In this document: positions 1-12,992 of the stretch, in pieces | Layout of the letters: the number at the start of each line of letters is the position of its first letter | How positions within the stretch are numbered: position 1 is the first letter of the stretch | Source: Gallionella sp. | GTDB taxonomy: Bacteria > Pseudomonadota > Gammaproteobacteria > Burkholderiales > Gallionellaceae | Reading direction: 5' to 3' | DNA length: 64,000 nucleotides | Assembly: GCA_023259035.1 (NCBI GenBank) | Contig: JAHFRA010000006.1 | Location: 1-64,000 of the forward strand | The notes under the pieces: generated by a model | Seen by the model: only the letters and a program-made list of their open reading frames with translations | The model's database searches: none | Told to the model about the DNA's origin: nothing | Program-made: the position numbers and the translations under genes

Positions 1-318
1 GGGGATACCCCTCAATACCACGTTGGTTCCCATGACGCTGGGCTCGTGCCCTGCCGGTCTGGTGGTGTATGCGCCCGGCGAAAACTTGAGAGCTTCGTCC
101 GGCGAATGAATATTCATGTTGTCGATGTTTTTGGCAGACACGACGCTCACTGATGCGGGAGCTTCGGAAGAGGATTGCTCGGTCTTGGTTGCGCTCACAA
201 CCACATCGCCCAGCGTTTCAGCACCCTTGTTATCCGCTGCGACTGCCGCATGCATGACGCTCACATAAATACAACTCAATACAAATAAATTTCCGCTGTT
301 AAGTAACCGTTTTTTCAT
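1..318 (-). CDS. TonB-dependent receptor, N-terminal part (truncated by window edge)
   Basis: Reverse translation from ATG at 318: MKKRLLNSGNLFVLSCIYVSVMHAAVAADNKGAETLGDVVVSATKTEQSSSEAPASVSVVSAKNIDNMN..., i.e. signal peptide, TonB-box-like DVVVSATK and plug-domain start; open to position 1. Confidence 0.8.
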   Translation of the reverse strand, partial: MKKRLLNSGNLFVLSCIYVSVMHAAVAADNKGAETLGDVVVSATKTEQSSSEAPASVSVVSAKNIDNMNIHSPDEALKFSPGAYTTRPAGHEPSVMGTNVVLRGIP

Positions 319-407
319 CACTGCATCTCCTCACGTTTAATGGCTAAAATTGCTTATAAATTCTTTGAAAGTGTGCGGATGCTACAGATGAAAAACCGGT
401 TTGGGAA

Positions 408-424
408 TGTGGCAAATTGTCGCA
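408..424. promoter_or_regulatory. 17-bp imperfect palindrome TGTGGCA-AAT-TGTCGCA upstream of the TonB receptor; putative regulator site
   Basis: Same motif with the same flanks (GGGAA...CCCC) recurs at 12841-12872 upstream of the second TonB receptor. Confidence 0.5.
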
Positions 425-604
425 CCCCCAAACGAATCGCCCCACATGGAGGACATGGGGGGCGATCAACAACAATGGCGGAGCGACTGCCCCGGCTGAA
501 ATAGAATCAAGCCGCTATTTTTTTGCGCTCATTAAAGCAGGCGGGACAGGAATCCGCCGAGACTTTCATATGCCTGTGCTGTCACGCAAACAACGCGATG
601 TGGT

Positions 605-3600
605 TCATGCCAAATCCTTATCCACCCGCTCCTTGATCCGATCCAGCAGAGTATGCATTTGACTGACAATCTCGTGCGCCTGTTTTACATTCCCGCCGCT
701 CTCGCCACACTTTTCCAAGGCATGGCATAGATTGGCAAACCCCATCGCGCCCGTCATTCTGGCCGGCGATTTGACATGGTGTCCCAATGCGCCCAGTGCC
801 GCCAAATCATTGCGTTCAAGTGCCGCTTCGATTTCCCTGATATCTCCGCGCACGGATGCCAGAAACTTGAGGGCAAATTCCCGCATCTTCAGTTTGTCGC
901 CCCCAACCAGATCGGCCAGCACTGACAGATCGATCACATCGGGATTCCCCGTCCAAGCTGGTTCGACAGCCGGGATGGAAGATGTGGGGGAAAAAGGCTT
1001 TGGTTGCGGTCGCGCCGAGAGCCAACGGGCAACCGTGGTGTAAAGTTCAAAGGGCTTGAACGGTTTGCTGATGAAATCGTCCATGCCTGTAGCCAGACAG
1101 TATTCGCGATCCTCATCCGATGCGTTAGCCGTCATGGCAATCACCGGTATGTTCGCCAAGTCCGGATTGGCGCGAATCAGCCGGGTAGCCTGGAAACCGT
1201 CCAGCACCGGCATCTGCAAGTCCATCAGCACACAATCAAAAGACTCTTTTTGCAACAGATCGATCGCCTCTTTTCCATTCTGGGCAACGCATACGACAGC
1301 ACCGGCGTTCTCAAGAAATTCGGTGACCACCTCCTGGTTAAGCAAGTGGTTTTCTGCCACCAGAATCCTGGTTCCGTTGAGCGCTGCCAGAATATTTTGC
1401 GGCACAGCTGTTTCATCATTGATTTTAGGCGCATGAAGCACGCCGCTTTTGCCTAGCCGCACGCTGAACCAGAAGGTGCTGCCCTGGCCCAGAGTGCTAT
1501 CTACCCCCACCTCCCCCTCTTCCATCATCCCGGCCAATTGTTTGCTGATGGCAAGCCCGAGACCGGTGCCGCCATATTGGCGTGTGATGGAGGTATCGGC
1601 CTGTTGAAACGGCTGGAAAAGCTTGGCTTTCTCCGCGTCGCTCATGCCAATGCCGGTATCCTGCACCTCAAAGCGCACCAGGCAACTTGTTTCGCGCTCA
1701 CCAATTTTCCTGGCGCGGATAATAATTCTGCCTTTTTTAGTGAATTTGATGGCATTGTCGGCGTAATTGATCAGCACCTGAACAAGCCGCAACGGGTCGC
1801 CGCGCAAGTTATTCGGGATGCCGGGATCGATGTCAAAAACCAGTTCCAGCCCCTTTTTATCGGCCGTCTCGGCAATCATGTTGCCGAGCCTTTCCATGAC
1901 TTCGTCTAACGCAAAATCAACTTTCTCAATTTTGATTTTTCCGGCACCAATCTTGGCAAAATTAAGCAAGTCGTCAATGATACCCATCAGGTGTTCGCCA
2001 GAAGATTGGATTTTTTTGAGGTAACTGCGATTGTTGGGATTAATCTCTGCCCGGAGTGCCAGATGTGCCATGCCGAGAATGCTATTCATCGGGGTGCGTA
2101 TCTCGTGGCTCATATTGGCAAGAAACTCGCTTTTGATCTGGTTGGCAGCTTCGGCCATCCCTTTGGCTTGAATCAATTCATGACTGCGCTGCTCAACCCG
2201 ATCTTCCAGCTGTTCATTAAATTCGCGTAGCTGGCGCTCGGCCTGCTTACGCTCGGTAATGTCAACAGACATGCCGATCAGGTACAGCGGGTTGCCCGCT
2301 TCATCGAAAACCGGTTTTTTGTAAGTGTGCACAATCCGGTTTTCCCTGCGGGACGCGCTCCACGCAGCTTCCTCGAAATCAACCAACTGCCGGTTGGCAA
2401 ACACCTCTTTGTCCTTGGCCAGAAAAAGCGCCATCTGTTCAGGCGGGAAAAACTGACTGGCATCAGTGCCGCGCAAGTCGGAAAAAGACATGCCCCATTG
2501 CTCCTCGCAGGCCCGGTTCATCAGTATGATTTTGCTGGCGGAGTCTTTGATGAATAACGCCACCGGCATCACATCGATAATTTCCTGCAAACGTGCTTCG
2601 CTCGCGCGCACAATTTCTTCGGTCTGCTTGCGATCGGTAATCTCGCGTGAAAAACCGGAGGTGCCCAGCACCTTGCCGTTCTCGTCAATGATGGGGGTTT
2701 TGAAGGTTTCCATCCAGAGAGTCCTGCCGTCATCGAGTGCCGGCTCCTCGATACATTTCTGTTGCCGCGAAGCCAGCACCGCCACATCGTCATTGTGATA
2801 TTTCTTCGCCAGCTCCATCGGCCAAATGTCAAAATCTGTCTTGCCAATGAGCTGCTGTAGCGCACCCACCCGGACAGAATCGAGAAATCTTTTGTTTGCC
2901 TTGATGTAGCGACCCTCGGTGTCTTTCAGCCAGATCATATAGGGTGAATTGTCCAGGATGGCGTTCGTGCTCGCTTCGCTTTCCCGCAACGCTGTCTCGG
3001 ACCGGTCGCGCTCGGCAAGATAAGTCGCCAGCGCCATGCCATTCACGGACAGCACAAACATGTAAAGCCAGTAATTGACCAATTGGGTTTTGGCGATGTC
3101 GTTGGCGAAGTAACCGATTCCATGGTACGCGCCCCACAGCGCATGGATTGCCATCATCAGCACAGCGATCACTGTTCCACGGGTTCCAAGACGCAACGCT
3201 ACCCAGGTGCCCAATAAAAACATCCAGGCGCCTCTGGCCAAATTGGCAATACTGTCGGGGAACCAGCCAAGAAAAATTACCTGGCCAAGCAAAAACGTCA
3301 GACCCAGCAGCAAGATCGCTTCGGATATCCATTTCGCTTCGAGCCAATCTCTTTTTGTCCGCCACCAAACCAGGATCAGGGGCGTAATCAGAGCCACCCC
3401 AAGCACCTCACCCATCAACCGGTGAGCCAAGGTTACGACATAGGTTTCGGAGGCTTGCAATCCGAGAACCAGCAATGCCGTAGTTTCAGTCAGAGCACAG
3501 ATGATGCCGCCAACACTTCCCGCCAGGATCAGCAACAAATAAGCGCGCAACGATCGAAGGCGCAAATCAAAGCTGCCGTTGCGCGTGAGCAACCAGGCAG

Positions 3601-3889
3601 CAATAAGCACCTCCAGTGTATTGCCCAAAGCGATAGTGAGCGCCCCCCAGAATGAGCCATTCGATATCGCATTGGTCAGGAGTGCCCCGAGGAGTATCCC
3701 CCAGACATATTGCCTCCCGCCAATCAATAGTACGGCCAACGCCAATCCGCACGCAGGCTGGAAAATACTGATAATTCCCTTGCTGTTGAAATAGAGATCG
3801 CTGGTATAGTCAATCAACGCGTAGAGCGCAGCAATGCCGAGTTGCTTCAGCAGGTCTGTCAAGCGGCGTCGGGTATCTGAATGGGGCAT
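605..3889 (-). CDS. Hybrid sensor histidine kinase/response regulator (MASE1-like membrane domain, two PAS, HisKA, HATPase, REC, HPt)
   Basis: Motifs: [24 protein letters not shown] (H-box), [40 protein letters not shown] (REC), [15 protein letters not shown] (HPt-like). Confidence 0.92.
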   Translation of the reverse strand: MPHSDTRRRLTDLLKQLGIAALYALIDYTSDLYFNSKGIISIFQPACGLALAVLLIGGRQYVWGILLGALLTNAISNGSFWGALTIALGNTLEVLIAAWLLTRNGSFDLRLRSLRAYLLLILAGSVGGIICALTETTALLVLGLQASETYVVTLAHRLMGEVLGVALITPLILVWWRTKRDWLEAKWISEAILLLGLTFLLGQVIFLGWFPDSIANLARGAWMFLLGTWVALRLGTRGTVIAVLMMAIHALWGAYHGIGYFANDIAKTQLVNYWLYMFVLSVNGMALATYLAERDRSETALRESEASTNAILDNSPYMIWLKDTEGRYIKANKRFLDSVRVGALQQLIGKTDFDIWPMELAKKYHNDDVAVLASRQQKCIEEPALDDGRTLWMETFKTPIIDENGKVLGTSGFSREITDRKQTEEIVRASEARLQEIIDVMPVALFIKDSASKIILMNRACEEQWGMSFSDLRGTDASQFFPPEQMALFLAKDKEVFANRQLVDFEEAAWSASRRENRIVHTYKKPVFDEAGNPLYLIGMSVDITERKQAERQLREFNEQLEDRVEQRSHELIQAKGMAEAANQIKSEFLANMSHEIRTPMNSILGMAHLALRAEINPNNRSYLKKIQSSGEHLMGIIDDLLNFAKIGAGKIKIEKVDFALDEVMERLGNMIAETADKKGLELVFDIDPGIPNNLRGDPLRLVQVLINYADNAIKFTKKGRIIIRARKIGERETSCLVRFEVQDTGIGMSDAEKAKLFQPFQQADTSITRQYGGTGLGLAISKQLAGMMEEGEVGVDSTLGQGSTFWFSVRLGKSGVLHAPKINDETAVPQNILAALNGTRILVAENHLLNQEVVTEFLENAGAVVCVAQNGKEAIDLLQKESFDCVLMDLQMPVLDGFQATRLIRANPDLANIPVIAMTANASDEDREYCLATGMDDFISKPFKPFELYTTVARWLSARPQPKPFSPTSSIPAVEPAWTGNPDVIDLSVLADLVGGDKLKMREFALKFLASVRGDIREIEAALERNDLAALGALGHHVKSPARMTGAMGFANLCHALEKCGESGGNVKQAHEIVSQMHTLLDRIKERVDKDLA

Positions 3890-4022
3890 CTCGGTTAAAC
3901 TGTTCTCATGAGGTTATATGGTATTAACAAACCACCCCTTGCTCAAAAATATTTTTGCTTCTAGTCAAAATCAATTTCGTCTAGAATTAAGAACCGACCG
4001 AAAAATTTGACGGGTATGACAC

Positions 4023-4592
4023 ATGAAATATAGCACATTCACCCTCTTGACCTGTTTCGTCCTGCTCACCGGGTGTGCGACGCTCAGCGAAAATGAATGC
4101 CGCTCCGCAAACTGGTACCGGCTTGGCGCCAAAGATGGTCAAAAAGGTGAGCCGGTGGGTTTGTTGGATGAGCACAAGGAGTCCTGCGCGCGCTATGGCA
4201 TTCGACCAGACGAAAACCAATATCTGGCGGGGCGAGAAGCCGGGTTAAGGCAATACTGCCAACTGGGCAACGCTTTCCGCACCGGCCTGAACGGCGAAGA
4301 ATACAAGGGGGTTTGTCCGCTGGATGTAGATGCGGATTTCCGCCGCTATAACACCTCCGCACTGGAGGTGCACAATTCAAAAGAGAAAATCGAAGATATC
4401 GACCGCCAACTCAGTGCCAAGGAACATGAGTTAGGCAAAAAGGACACCCCTGAAAAAGAACAACTCCGCCTTCGGGAAGAAATCAAGAAGCTGGATCACA
4501 AGCGTGACCGCTTGCGTAGCGATCTGCGCTATCAGGAACGTGAAGTGGATCACCTGATGGATGAAGCAAGGTATCACGGCGTGCGTTATTGA
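4023..4592 (+). CDS. DUF2799-like lipoprotein
   Basis: Lipobox LLTGC; ENECRSANWYRLGAKDGQKGEP...YLAGREAGLRQYC pattern. Confidence 0.7.
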   Translation: MKYSTFTLLTCFVLLTGCATLSENECRSANWYRLGAKDGQKGEPVGLLDEHKESCARYGIRPDENQYLAGREAGLRQYCQLGNAFRTGLNGEEYKGVCPLDVDADFRRYNTSALEVHNSKEKIEDIDRQLSAKEHELGKKDTPEKEQLRLREEIKKLDHKRDRLRSDLRYQEREVDHLMDEARYHGVRY

Positions 4593-4613
4593 AATCGAAC
4601 AAACCCGCCAGCG

Positions 4614-5759
4614 TCAATTCGCCCGTAATTTCCACCCGATCAGCAACAACCCCAGCAATGCCATGCCTGCACTGCATGAATACATCGCGCTCGCACCCCA
4701 GTGCTGCCATAGCGGGCCGCTCATCAGTCCGCCCGCCATACCGCCTGCGCCGTAGGTGACGCTGCCGAACAATGCCTGCCCCTTGGACTGGTGTCGTCCC
4801 TGGAAAAAATCGTGGATCAGCGCCACCGCAGCAGCGTGGAATGCGCCGAAAGTGGCGGCATGCAGCGCTTGCGCGACAAGCAGCAGCCACAAGGAATCCA
4901 CGAGCCAGGCAATCATCAGGAAACGCAACACGGCACAAGCAAGGCTTACCATCAGAATATGCGGCAGGGTGCAACGCCTTGTCAGCCAAGGCATCAGGAA
5001 AAACACACCAATCTCACAGACCACCCCCAACGCCCACAACCAGCCCACCGCACTCTTGGCATAGCCATGTTCGACCAGATAAATCGAGAAGAACGTGTAG
5101 TAAGGCCCGTGCGCAACGGACATCAAAAAACATGCGCCAAAAAAAACCAGCACCTGCGGCTGCGACACAATGCGCATGATCGGCTGACTGTCGGTATGGT
5201 GCGCCAGCACTTCGGTAGGCGGTATCTGGCGCGCGAAAAGCAGGATGCCGAGCTTGAGCGCCATGCCCACCCACAATATCCAGGCAATCGCGATGGTATC
5301 AAATGCGTAACCCAGTCCGAGCACGGTCACGACAAAGCCAACCGAGCCCCAGGAGCGGATGCGCCCGTAATGTGCCGCATGCTTGCCCAGATAAGTCAGC
5401 GTGGTCGCTTCCACCAGCGGCATCGACGCGCTCCAGAAAAAGCTCATCATCCCCAGCACCAGTAACATGCCGTAAAAACCGGTGGTCGCAAACACGCCCA
5501 GATAACTCAGCGCGCTACACAATGCCGCCAGTTGCACCACCAGCAGGCGCTTGCCGGTGCAGTCGGCCAGCCAGCCCCACAGCGCCGGCGCCAGCATGCG
5601 CATCATCGGCATCACCGACATCAGAATGGCGATTTGCACCGCATCGAACTGGATGGACTTCAGGTACAGGCTCCAGTAGGGCGAATACATGCCTACAAAG
5701 GCGAAGTAAAAGAAATAGAAACCGGCGATGCGCCAGTGGTAGTTTTTGGTGGTGGACAT
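4614..5759 (-). CDS. MFS transporter, 3-phenylpropionate transporter (HcaT)-like
   Basis: 12-TM hydrophobic pattern; YHWRIAGFYFFYFAFVGMYSPYWSLYLKSI start and RIRSWGSVGFVV motif. Confidence 0.75.
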   Translation of the reverse strand: MSTTKNYHWRIAGFYFFYFAFVGMYSPYWSLYLKSIQFDAVQIAILMSVMPMMRMLAPALWGWLADCTGKRLLVVQLAALCSALSYLGVFATTGFYGMLLVLGMMSFFWSASMPLVEATTLTYLGKHAAHYGRIRSWGSVGFVVTVLGLGYAFDTIAIAWILWVGMALKLGILLFARQIPPTEVLAHHTDSQPIMRIVSQPQVLVFFGACFLMSVAHGPYYTFFSIYLVEHGYAKSAVGWLWALGVVCEIGVFFLMPWLTRRCTLPHILMVSLACAVLRFLMIAWLVDSLWLLLVAQALHAATFGAFHAAAVALIHDFFQGRHQSKGQALFGSVTYGAGGMAGGLMSGPLWQHWGASAMYSCSAGMALLGLLLIGWKLRAN

Positions 5760-5822
5760 AACGACGACAGCTTCTGAACGGGGCTTATTATCTCACGCGA
5801 CAAAAATAATTTTGCTTCTGCC

Positions 5823-5849
5823 CTTGAAAACAAAAACTCTACCCCAATT
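5823..5849 (+). promoter_or_regulatory. Putative sigma-32 heat-shock promoter of grpE
   Basis: CTTGAAA (5823-5829), 12-nt spacer, CCCCAATT (5842-5849), 30 nt upstream of the grpE ATG. Confidence 0.75.
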
Positions 5850-5878
5850 AGTCTGCGGATCGAAACACGGAGAACACC

Positions 5879-6427
5879 ATGGAACAGAACGAAACCAACC
5901 CGCTAACCGAACAGCAGGCAGCTACGCCGGACGCTGATCCCGCCGCCGCAAGCACGGCTGAAGTCATGCCCAGCCCGGAAGAGATGCTCAGGGAAGCCGA
6001 GCGCAAGGCGCAGGAACATTACGATGCCTGGATGTACGCCAAGGCCGAGGGCGAGAATATCCGCCGCCGCGCGGCGGATGACATCAGCAAGGCGCAAAAA
6101 TTTGCCGTGGAGCGTTTCTCCGGCGAGATTCTGGCGGTGAAAGATAGCCTGGAGGCCGGTCTGGTGGTAAAGACAGAAAATATCGAAAGTTTCAAGAGCG
6201 GCATGGAGTTGACGCTCAAGCAACTGTCTGGCGTATTCGAAAAATTCAACATCAGCGAGATCAATCCGGTCGGCGAGAAACTGGACCCGCACAAACACCA
6301 GGCGATCGGCATGATCGAAAGCGATCAACCCGCCAACACCGTGGTCAGCGTGATGCAAAAGGGTTATGTGCTGAATGACCGCGTGCTGCGCCCGGCACTG
6401 GTGATGGTGGCGAAAGGCAAGGAATAG
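5879..6427 (+). CDS. grpE: Nucleotide exchange factor GrpE
   Basis: [17 protein letters not shown]...[28 protein letters not shown]; directly upstream of dnaK. Confidence 0.95.
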   Translation: MEQNETNPLTEQQAATPDADPAAASTAEVMPSPEEMLREAERKAQEHYDAWMYAKAEGENIRRRAADDISKAQKFAVERFSGEILAVKDSLEAGLVVKTENIESFKSGMELTLKQLSGVFEKFNISEINPVGEKLDPHKHQAIGMIESDQPANTVVSVMQKGYVLNDRVLRPALVMVAKGKE

Positions 6428-6434
6428 CCTGTTG

Positions 6435-6525
6435 CGCGGCCAATCTGCGGCGTTGCGTGCTCGCTCACTCCTCGCCTACCAGAACGGTAGTCTCGTCGTT
6501 CGCTGCGCGGCGCCTTGCATCTTGC
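6435..6525. repeat. Imperfect inverted-repeat intergenic element between grpE and dnaK
   Basis: GGCCAATCTGCGGCGTTGC...TACC / GGTAG...GCGGCGCCTTGCATCTTGCC arrangement; resembles a dispersed intergenic repeat. Confidence 0.35.
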
Positions 6526-6643
6526 CCTGCTCACGACGGCTCTTCAGGTTAGGGGCTTGAAATAATCAGCACCGCCCCTATGTTAGGCGGCAAGGCAACA
6601 ACGGCATTCAATCTTTAAGTATTTAACTGAAAGGAAAAGCATC

Positions 6644-8590
<1,947 letters not shown>

Positions 8591-8606
8591 AACTCATTAG
8601 CAACCC

Positions 8607-8689
8607 GTAGCCCGGATGCAGCGAAGCGGAATCCGGGGATATTTGTAACGTTACAAGCCCCGGATTCCGCTTCGCTGCATCCGGGCTAC
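8607..8689. repeat. Perfect 32-bp inverted repeat with a 14-bp palindrome in its loop (REP-like)
   Basis: Arms 8607-8638 and 8658-8689 are exact reverse complements; loop contains TTGTAACGTTACAA. Confidence 0.95.
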
Positions 8690-8763
8690 GTTGCTATTCA
8701 GTCCAGGCTAGATGAGGTTTCTGCACCCACACTCGCTTTAATGAAATCGCTCAAGGACAAAAC

Positions 8764-8814
8764 ATGAAGCTGCAACGCGTTTCACATTTCACGTTTCACA
8801 TTTCACAACCATGA
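8764..8814 (+). CDS. 16-aa leader ORF ([16 protein letters not shown]) overlapping the dnaJ start
   Basis: AAGGA at 8753-8757; TGA stop (8812-8814) overlaps dnaJ ATG (8811-8813). Confidence 0.4.
   Translation: MKLQRVSHFTFHISQP
8779..8806 (+). repeat. Four tandem 7-bp units [G/A]TTTCAC
   Basis: GTTTCAC ATTTCAC GTTTCAC ATTTCAC immediately before dnaJ. Confidence 0.9.
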
Positions 8815-9935
8815 GCAAAAAAGACTACTACGAAGTGCTAGGCATCAACCGCGATGCCTCTGACGAAGAAATCAAAAAAGCTTATCGCAAGCTGGCGATG
8901 AAGCATCATCCCGACCGCAACCCGGACAACCCGAAGGCGGAGGAACGCTTCAAGGAAGCCAAGGAAGCTTATGAGACGCTGAGCGACGGGCAAAAGCGCG
9001 CGGCTTACGACCAGTATGGCCATGCCGCCTTCGAGTCGGGTGGCATGGGCGGCGGCGCAAGTGGCGCAGGCGCGGCGGGGTTTGATTTCTCCGACATTTT
9101 CGGCGACATTTTCGGCGGCGGACGCGGCGGTGGCGGACGCAGTAATGTGCATCGCGGCGCCGACCTGCGTTACAACATGGAAATCACGCTGGAGCAAGCC
9201 GCACGCGGCACCGAGACGCAGATTCGCGTGCCAACCATGGCGGAATGCGAGACCTGCAAGGGCAGTGGTGCCAAGCCCGGCACCACTCCGACCTCGTGCA
9301 CCACTTGCGGCGGACATGGACAGGTGCGTATGCAGCAGGGCTTTTTCTCGATCCAGCAAACCTGTCCGCGCTGTCACGGCACCGGCAAAATAGTCGCCTC
9401 GCCGTGCAAGGATTGCAGCGGCAACGGACGCATCAAAAAACACAAGACGCTGTCGGTGAAAATCCCGGCTGGCGTGGACAACGATGACCGCATCCGCCTG
9501 TCCGGCGAGGGTGAACATGGCGTGAACGGCGGGCCTCCCGGCGATTTGTATGTGGTGATCCACATCAAGCCGCACGCGGTATTCCAGCGCGACCATAACG
9601 ACCTGCATTGCGAAATGCCGATCAGTTTCAGCGCCGCCGCGCTGGGCGGCGAAATTGAAATCCCCACGCTGGATGGCGTGGCGCGCATCAAGATTCCTGC
9701 CGAAACACAAAGCGGCAAAATCTTCCGTCTGCGCGGCAAGGGCATCAAGGGTGTGCGCAGTACAAGCCACGGCGATTTGCATTGTCACGTCATAGTGGAA
9801 ACACCGGTGAACCTGACCGAACGGCAAAAGGAACTGTTGCGCGAATTTGAAACGATCAATGCAACCGACAGCGGACACCACAACCCGCGCGCCAAATCCT
9901 GGATGGACAAAGTGAAGGATTTCTTTGCGACGTAG
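8811..9935 (+). CDS. dnaJ: Chaperone DnaJ
   Basis: [38 protein letters not shown]-domain; G/F region; CxxCxGxG zinc fingers. Confidence 0.98.
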   Translation: MSKKDYYEVLGINRDASDEEIKKAYRKLAMKHHPDRNPDNPKAEERFKEAKEAYETLSDGQKRAAYDQYGHAAFESGGMGGGASGAGAAGFDFSDIFGDIFGGGRGGGGRSNVHRGADLRYNMEITLEQAARGTETQIRVPTMAECETCKGSGAKPGTTPTSCTTCGGHGQVRMQQGFFSIQQTCPRCHGTGKIVASPCKDCSGNGRIKKHKTLSVKIPAGVDNDDRIRLSGEGEHGVNGGPPGDLYVVIHIKPHAVFQRDHNDLHCEMPISFSAAALGGEIEIPTLDGVARIKIPAETQSGKIFRLRGKGIKGVRSTSHGDLHCHVIVETPVNLTERQKELLREFETINATDSGHHNPRAKSWMDKVKDFFAT

Positions 9936-9975
9936 GCTATTGGCTCCGCCATAACCAGCAGGTTAGTCTGCGCCG

Positions 9976-10000
9976 CAACAAGCCGCGATGCGGCGTGTTG
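9976..10000 (+). terminator. Hairpin downstream of dnaJ, possible terminator
   Basis: CAACAaGCCGC-GAT-GCGGCgTGTTG followed by TCTTT. Confidence 0.45.
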
Positions 10001-10088
10001 TCTTTGGGTGCGCTACCTAAAGAGCTGCGGACGAAACCACAAGGTAATTTTTAGCAACAGCCAAGGCGTACCAGCAACGGAGGAAATC

Positions 10089-10529
10089 ATGCAGATCAAA
10101 GCACTCGGCCATGTGGTACTCAAGGTGCGCAGCCTGGACATCTCGGTCGCCTTTTATCGCGATCTTCTCGGCATGAGGGAAGTCGCGCGCTATCGGGATA
10201 CAATGGTGTTTTTTTCGCTCGGTCAGAACCACCACGACCTCGGCCTGCTGCAACTCGGCGCACAGGCAGAGCTGCCCGCTCCGCACAGTATCGGCCTGTA
10301 TCACGTCGCCTTCAAGGTGGGCGACTCGCTCGACGAACTACGCGAATGCAAGGCACATCTTGAACAGCATGGCGTTGCCATTCTCGGCAGCAGCGACCAC
10401 GGCGTCAGCCAATCGCTCTACATCAAAGATCCGGACGGCATCGAAATCGAGTTGTACGTGGATTCCGACCCCGTGCTATGGCGCGACGATCCGGCTGCCG
10501 TGGCGACGATCAAACCGCTCAGGCTGTAG
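10089..10529 (+). CDS. VOC (glyoxalase/extradiol dioxygenase) family protein
   Basis: LGHVVLKVRSLDISVAFYRDLLGM...LYIKDPDGIEIELYVD. Confidence 0.88.
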   Translation: MQIKALGHVVLKVRSLDISVAFYRDLLGMREVARYRDTMVFFSLGQNHHDLGLLQLGAQAELPAPHSIGLYHVAFKVGDSLDELRECKAHLEQHGVAILGSSDHGVSQSLYIKDPDGIEIELYVDSDPVLWRDDPAAVATIKPLRL

Positions 10530-10628
10530 AAGAATGCCGGATGGGAAATATGTACACCAACTTTCCCCGATAACCGTCTGACTAGCATCGCGTCACAGAA
10601 TTGGTCGGCGGCGTAATTGTATCGCCAA

Positions 10629-10662
10629 TAAAAAACCGCCGGATAAAACCGGCAGCTTTTTT
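10629..10662. terminator. Rho-independent terminator, possibly bidirectional, between VOC gene and TonB receptor
   Basis: AAAAAACCGCCGGATAAAACCGGCAGCTTTTTT. Confidence 0.75.
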
Positions 10663-10683
10663 GTTATCGCAACCGGTCGAGCC

Positions 10684-12777
10684 TCAATCAATCTTGAAAT
10701 TTGCCTTCAACCACAAATTGCGCCCCATCTCATTAACGCGGGTAGAAGAAGGCAACCCGCTGACCCCCATATTCACACGGCTGATATGCTCGGCATAAAC
10801 ACGGTTGGCCAGATTGTCCACCCCTGCGCTGACCAATACGCCCTTGTTGGCACGCCATGTCGCGTTAAATGACAGCACGCTGAAACCGCTTGTGCGGCCG
10901 ATATCCTGCCCGACGATATTGCCCTTGAATTGGTCGAAGCGATCCTGCGCCGCTACCATGCGCAACAGGCCGCCGACATTCCACGCTCCGCTGTCATAAG
11001 CCATGCCGATGCGGCCTTCCAGTGGTGCGATTTGCGCCAGCGCGGTGTTGTCCGTATCGTTGTTGCCGCGCACATAAGCCAGCGAACCGTCCGCTTTCCA
11101 TTGCGGGGCAAATTGCCATGCCGCGTTAGCTTCACCACCCCAAGTGGTAGCCGAAACATTGCGTGTCATCGAAACAGCATGGTTCATTCCACACGCGCTG
11201 CCCAATCCAACAAATGCATTCATGTTGCTTTTACATGCCGATTCAATCAGGTTGTAATCACTGATTTTGTTATAGAAACCCGACAATGAGCCGGAGACCA
11301 TTCCCTGTTTATAGGTCATACCGACATCCAGTTGGGTGGTTTTTTCCGGGCGCACCGTATCGAAAGCGCTCAATGTGGCAGTAGTTTGCTTGTAGATCAA
11401 TTCCCAGTAATCCGGAGAGCGTTCTGCATGACCCAAGCCAGCATAAAAAGTGCCTGCATTACTTAATACGTCACGCTCAAAACGTGCGAAGCCGCTCTTC
11501 AAGGTATCGCTGCGTGAATGGTTGGCAGTTGGATTCGCTGTGGCGGTCATCCCCATCATACCCGCCAATACGGTTGCTCTCTTGTCTTGCGCCTTCCACC
11601 AATCCGCACGCAACCCGCCGATGATGCGCGAATCGTTACCAAGTTGATGGGTAGCTTCGCCAAACAGCCCTTGATTCTGGAAGTTTGCATCTTCTGTTCG
11701 CGGCTGCAAGTCATAGCTCATCGCGCCATTGCCGGGAGCTTTTCCGGTGCGCCCTGTATGCACATTCGACTGAGCATCCAGCCCCAGCTTGAATTGTGTG
11801 GTATCGGCAGGATTCAGCGTGCCGATAACTTTCCCGCCAACTGTTTTGCGATCCGGGTTCATGGCCGCCATCATGCTTGCCGGATTACCACCAGTACGCA
11901 TGCTGTAGCTATCCATCACATGGTCGATGTAATTGCGATAAAGCTGGGTTTCCACTTTTTCCAGCAAGCCGTGATTTGCATTACTCCAGTCAGCTTTCAG
12001 CCCGATGTTGTCACGGGTAAATTTTGAGCCGTCTACCGTACGGTCTGCGTAGGCGGCTTTACCATCGCTTTTCGCCATGGACAATTCCACCCGGGTGTTT
12101 TCATTGGGTGTCAAACCAACCGCACCATTCGCACTCCAGCGCGAATAATAGGAATGCACGCTTGTCCCGTTACCATCCTTGTAATCACCAGCACGCGAAC
12201 TCGTCCCAATGGCGCGCGCATACCAATTCGGCGAACCGCCATGCACATCGCCCATCACATCGGTGCGGCCAAAACTGCCGGCTGTTATGCTACCGTCAAA
12301 CCCTGCGCCGGTATCGCTACGGTGAGCAAAGTTGCGCTCAAACAACACCGTGCCCGCCGAGGTGCCTGCCCCGTACAGCACAGACTGCGGCCCTTTCAGC
12401 ACAGTGATCTTGTCGTAGGAGGATGGAAACACGTAAGCAGTGGGGGGATCCATGCGTGAGCCGCAACCACCCAGAATTTGCTCGCCGTCGAGCAAAATAT
12501 TCAGCCGGGAGCCTGCCATACCCCTAAACACAGGGTCGCCATCGGTGCCGCCTTTGCGGATCGCCGAAAAACCGGGGATAGTCTTCAGATAATCGGCGCC
12601 ATCATGTGCCGGAACCGGCTGGCGCGGCTGGCGTGGATCAGTTTTTACGACTAATGGCTGCTCCATCGCCGGTGCGGTAACTACTACTTCTGGCAAAGCT
12701 GTTTCAGTTGATTCAGCCGCAAACGCGCTGTACGTGAACGCCAATGCGACACAGATAGTTATACGCTTCAATTGCAT
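10684..12777 (-). CDS. TonB-dependent copper receptor (OprC/NosA-like)
   Basis: Signal peptide, plug (GGCGSRMDPPTAYVFPSSYDKITVLKGPQSVLYGAGTSAGTVLFER), many HxxM/M-rich segments, beta-barrel C-terminus ending NLWLKANFKID. Confidence 0.85.
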   Translation of the reverse strand: MQLKRITICVALAFTYSAFAAESTETALPEVVVTAPAMEQPLVVKTDPRQPRQPVPAHDGADYLKTIPGFSAIRKGGTDGDPVFRGMAGSRLNILLDGEQILGGCGSRMDPPTAYVFPSSYDKITVLKGPQSVLYGAGTSAGTVLFERNFAHRSDTGAGFDGSITAGSFGRTDVMGDVHGGSPNWYARAIGTSSRAGDYKDGNGTSVHSYYSRWSANGAVGLTPNENTRVELSMAKSDGKAAYADRTVDGSKFTRDNIGLKADWSNANHGLLEKVETQLYRNYIDHVMDSYSMRTGGNPASMMAAMNPDRKTVGGKVIGTLNPADTTQFKLGLDAQSNVHTGRTGKAPGNGAMSYDLQPRTEDANFQNQGLFGEATHQLGNDSRIIGGLRADWWKAQDKRATVLAGMMGMTATANPTANHSRSDTLKSGFARFERDVLSNAGTFYAGLGHAERSPDYWELIYKQTTATLSAFDTVRPEKTTQLDVGMTYKQGMVSGSLSGFYNKISDYNLIESACKSNMNAFVGLGSACGMNHAVSMTRNVSATTWGGEANAAWQFAPQWKADGSLAYVRGNNDTDNTALAQIAPLEGRIGMAYDSGAWNVGGLLRMVAAQDRFDQFKGNIVGQDIGRTSGFSVLSFNATWRANKGVLVSAGVDNLANRVYAEHISRVNMGVSGLPSSTRVNEMGRNLWLKANFKID

Positions 12778-12840
12778 TACGCTTCTCCCTTTAAATAAAA
12801 AATGCGGCGCGATTATCGATGCAATTTATTTGACTGGGAA

Positions 12841-12872
12841 TGTGGCATATTGCCGCGCGGCAAAATGTCGCA
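12841..12872. promoter_or_regulatory. Two overlapping 17-bp palindromic motifs (TGTGGCA-TAT-TGCCGCG and CGCGGCA-AAA-TGTCGCA)
   Basis: Matches the motif at 408-424; lies between divergent TonB receptor and tolC-like genes. Confidence 0.5.
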
Positions 12873-12992
12873 CCCCTTAAGATAGCCGACGTCAATGCGA
12901 TACCAATAAAAAAACAATTTCTTACAAAAGAAGCATTGCTGGATAATATCGAACCGCTATACTGAAAAAAAAGAAAACTCCATTTCCTGCTT

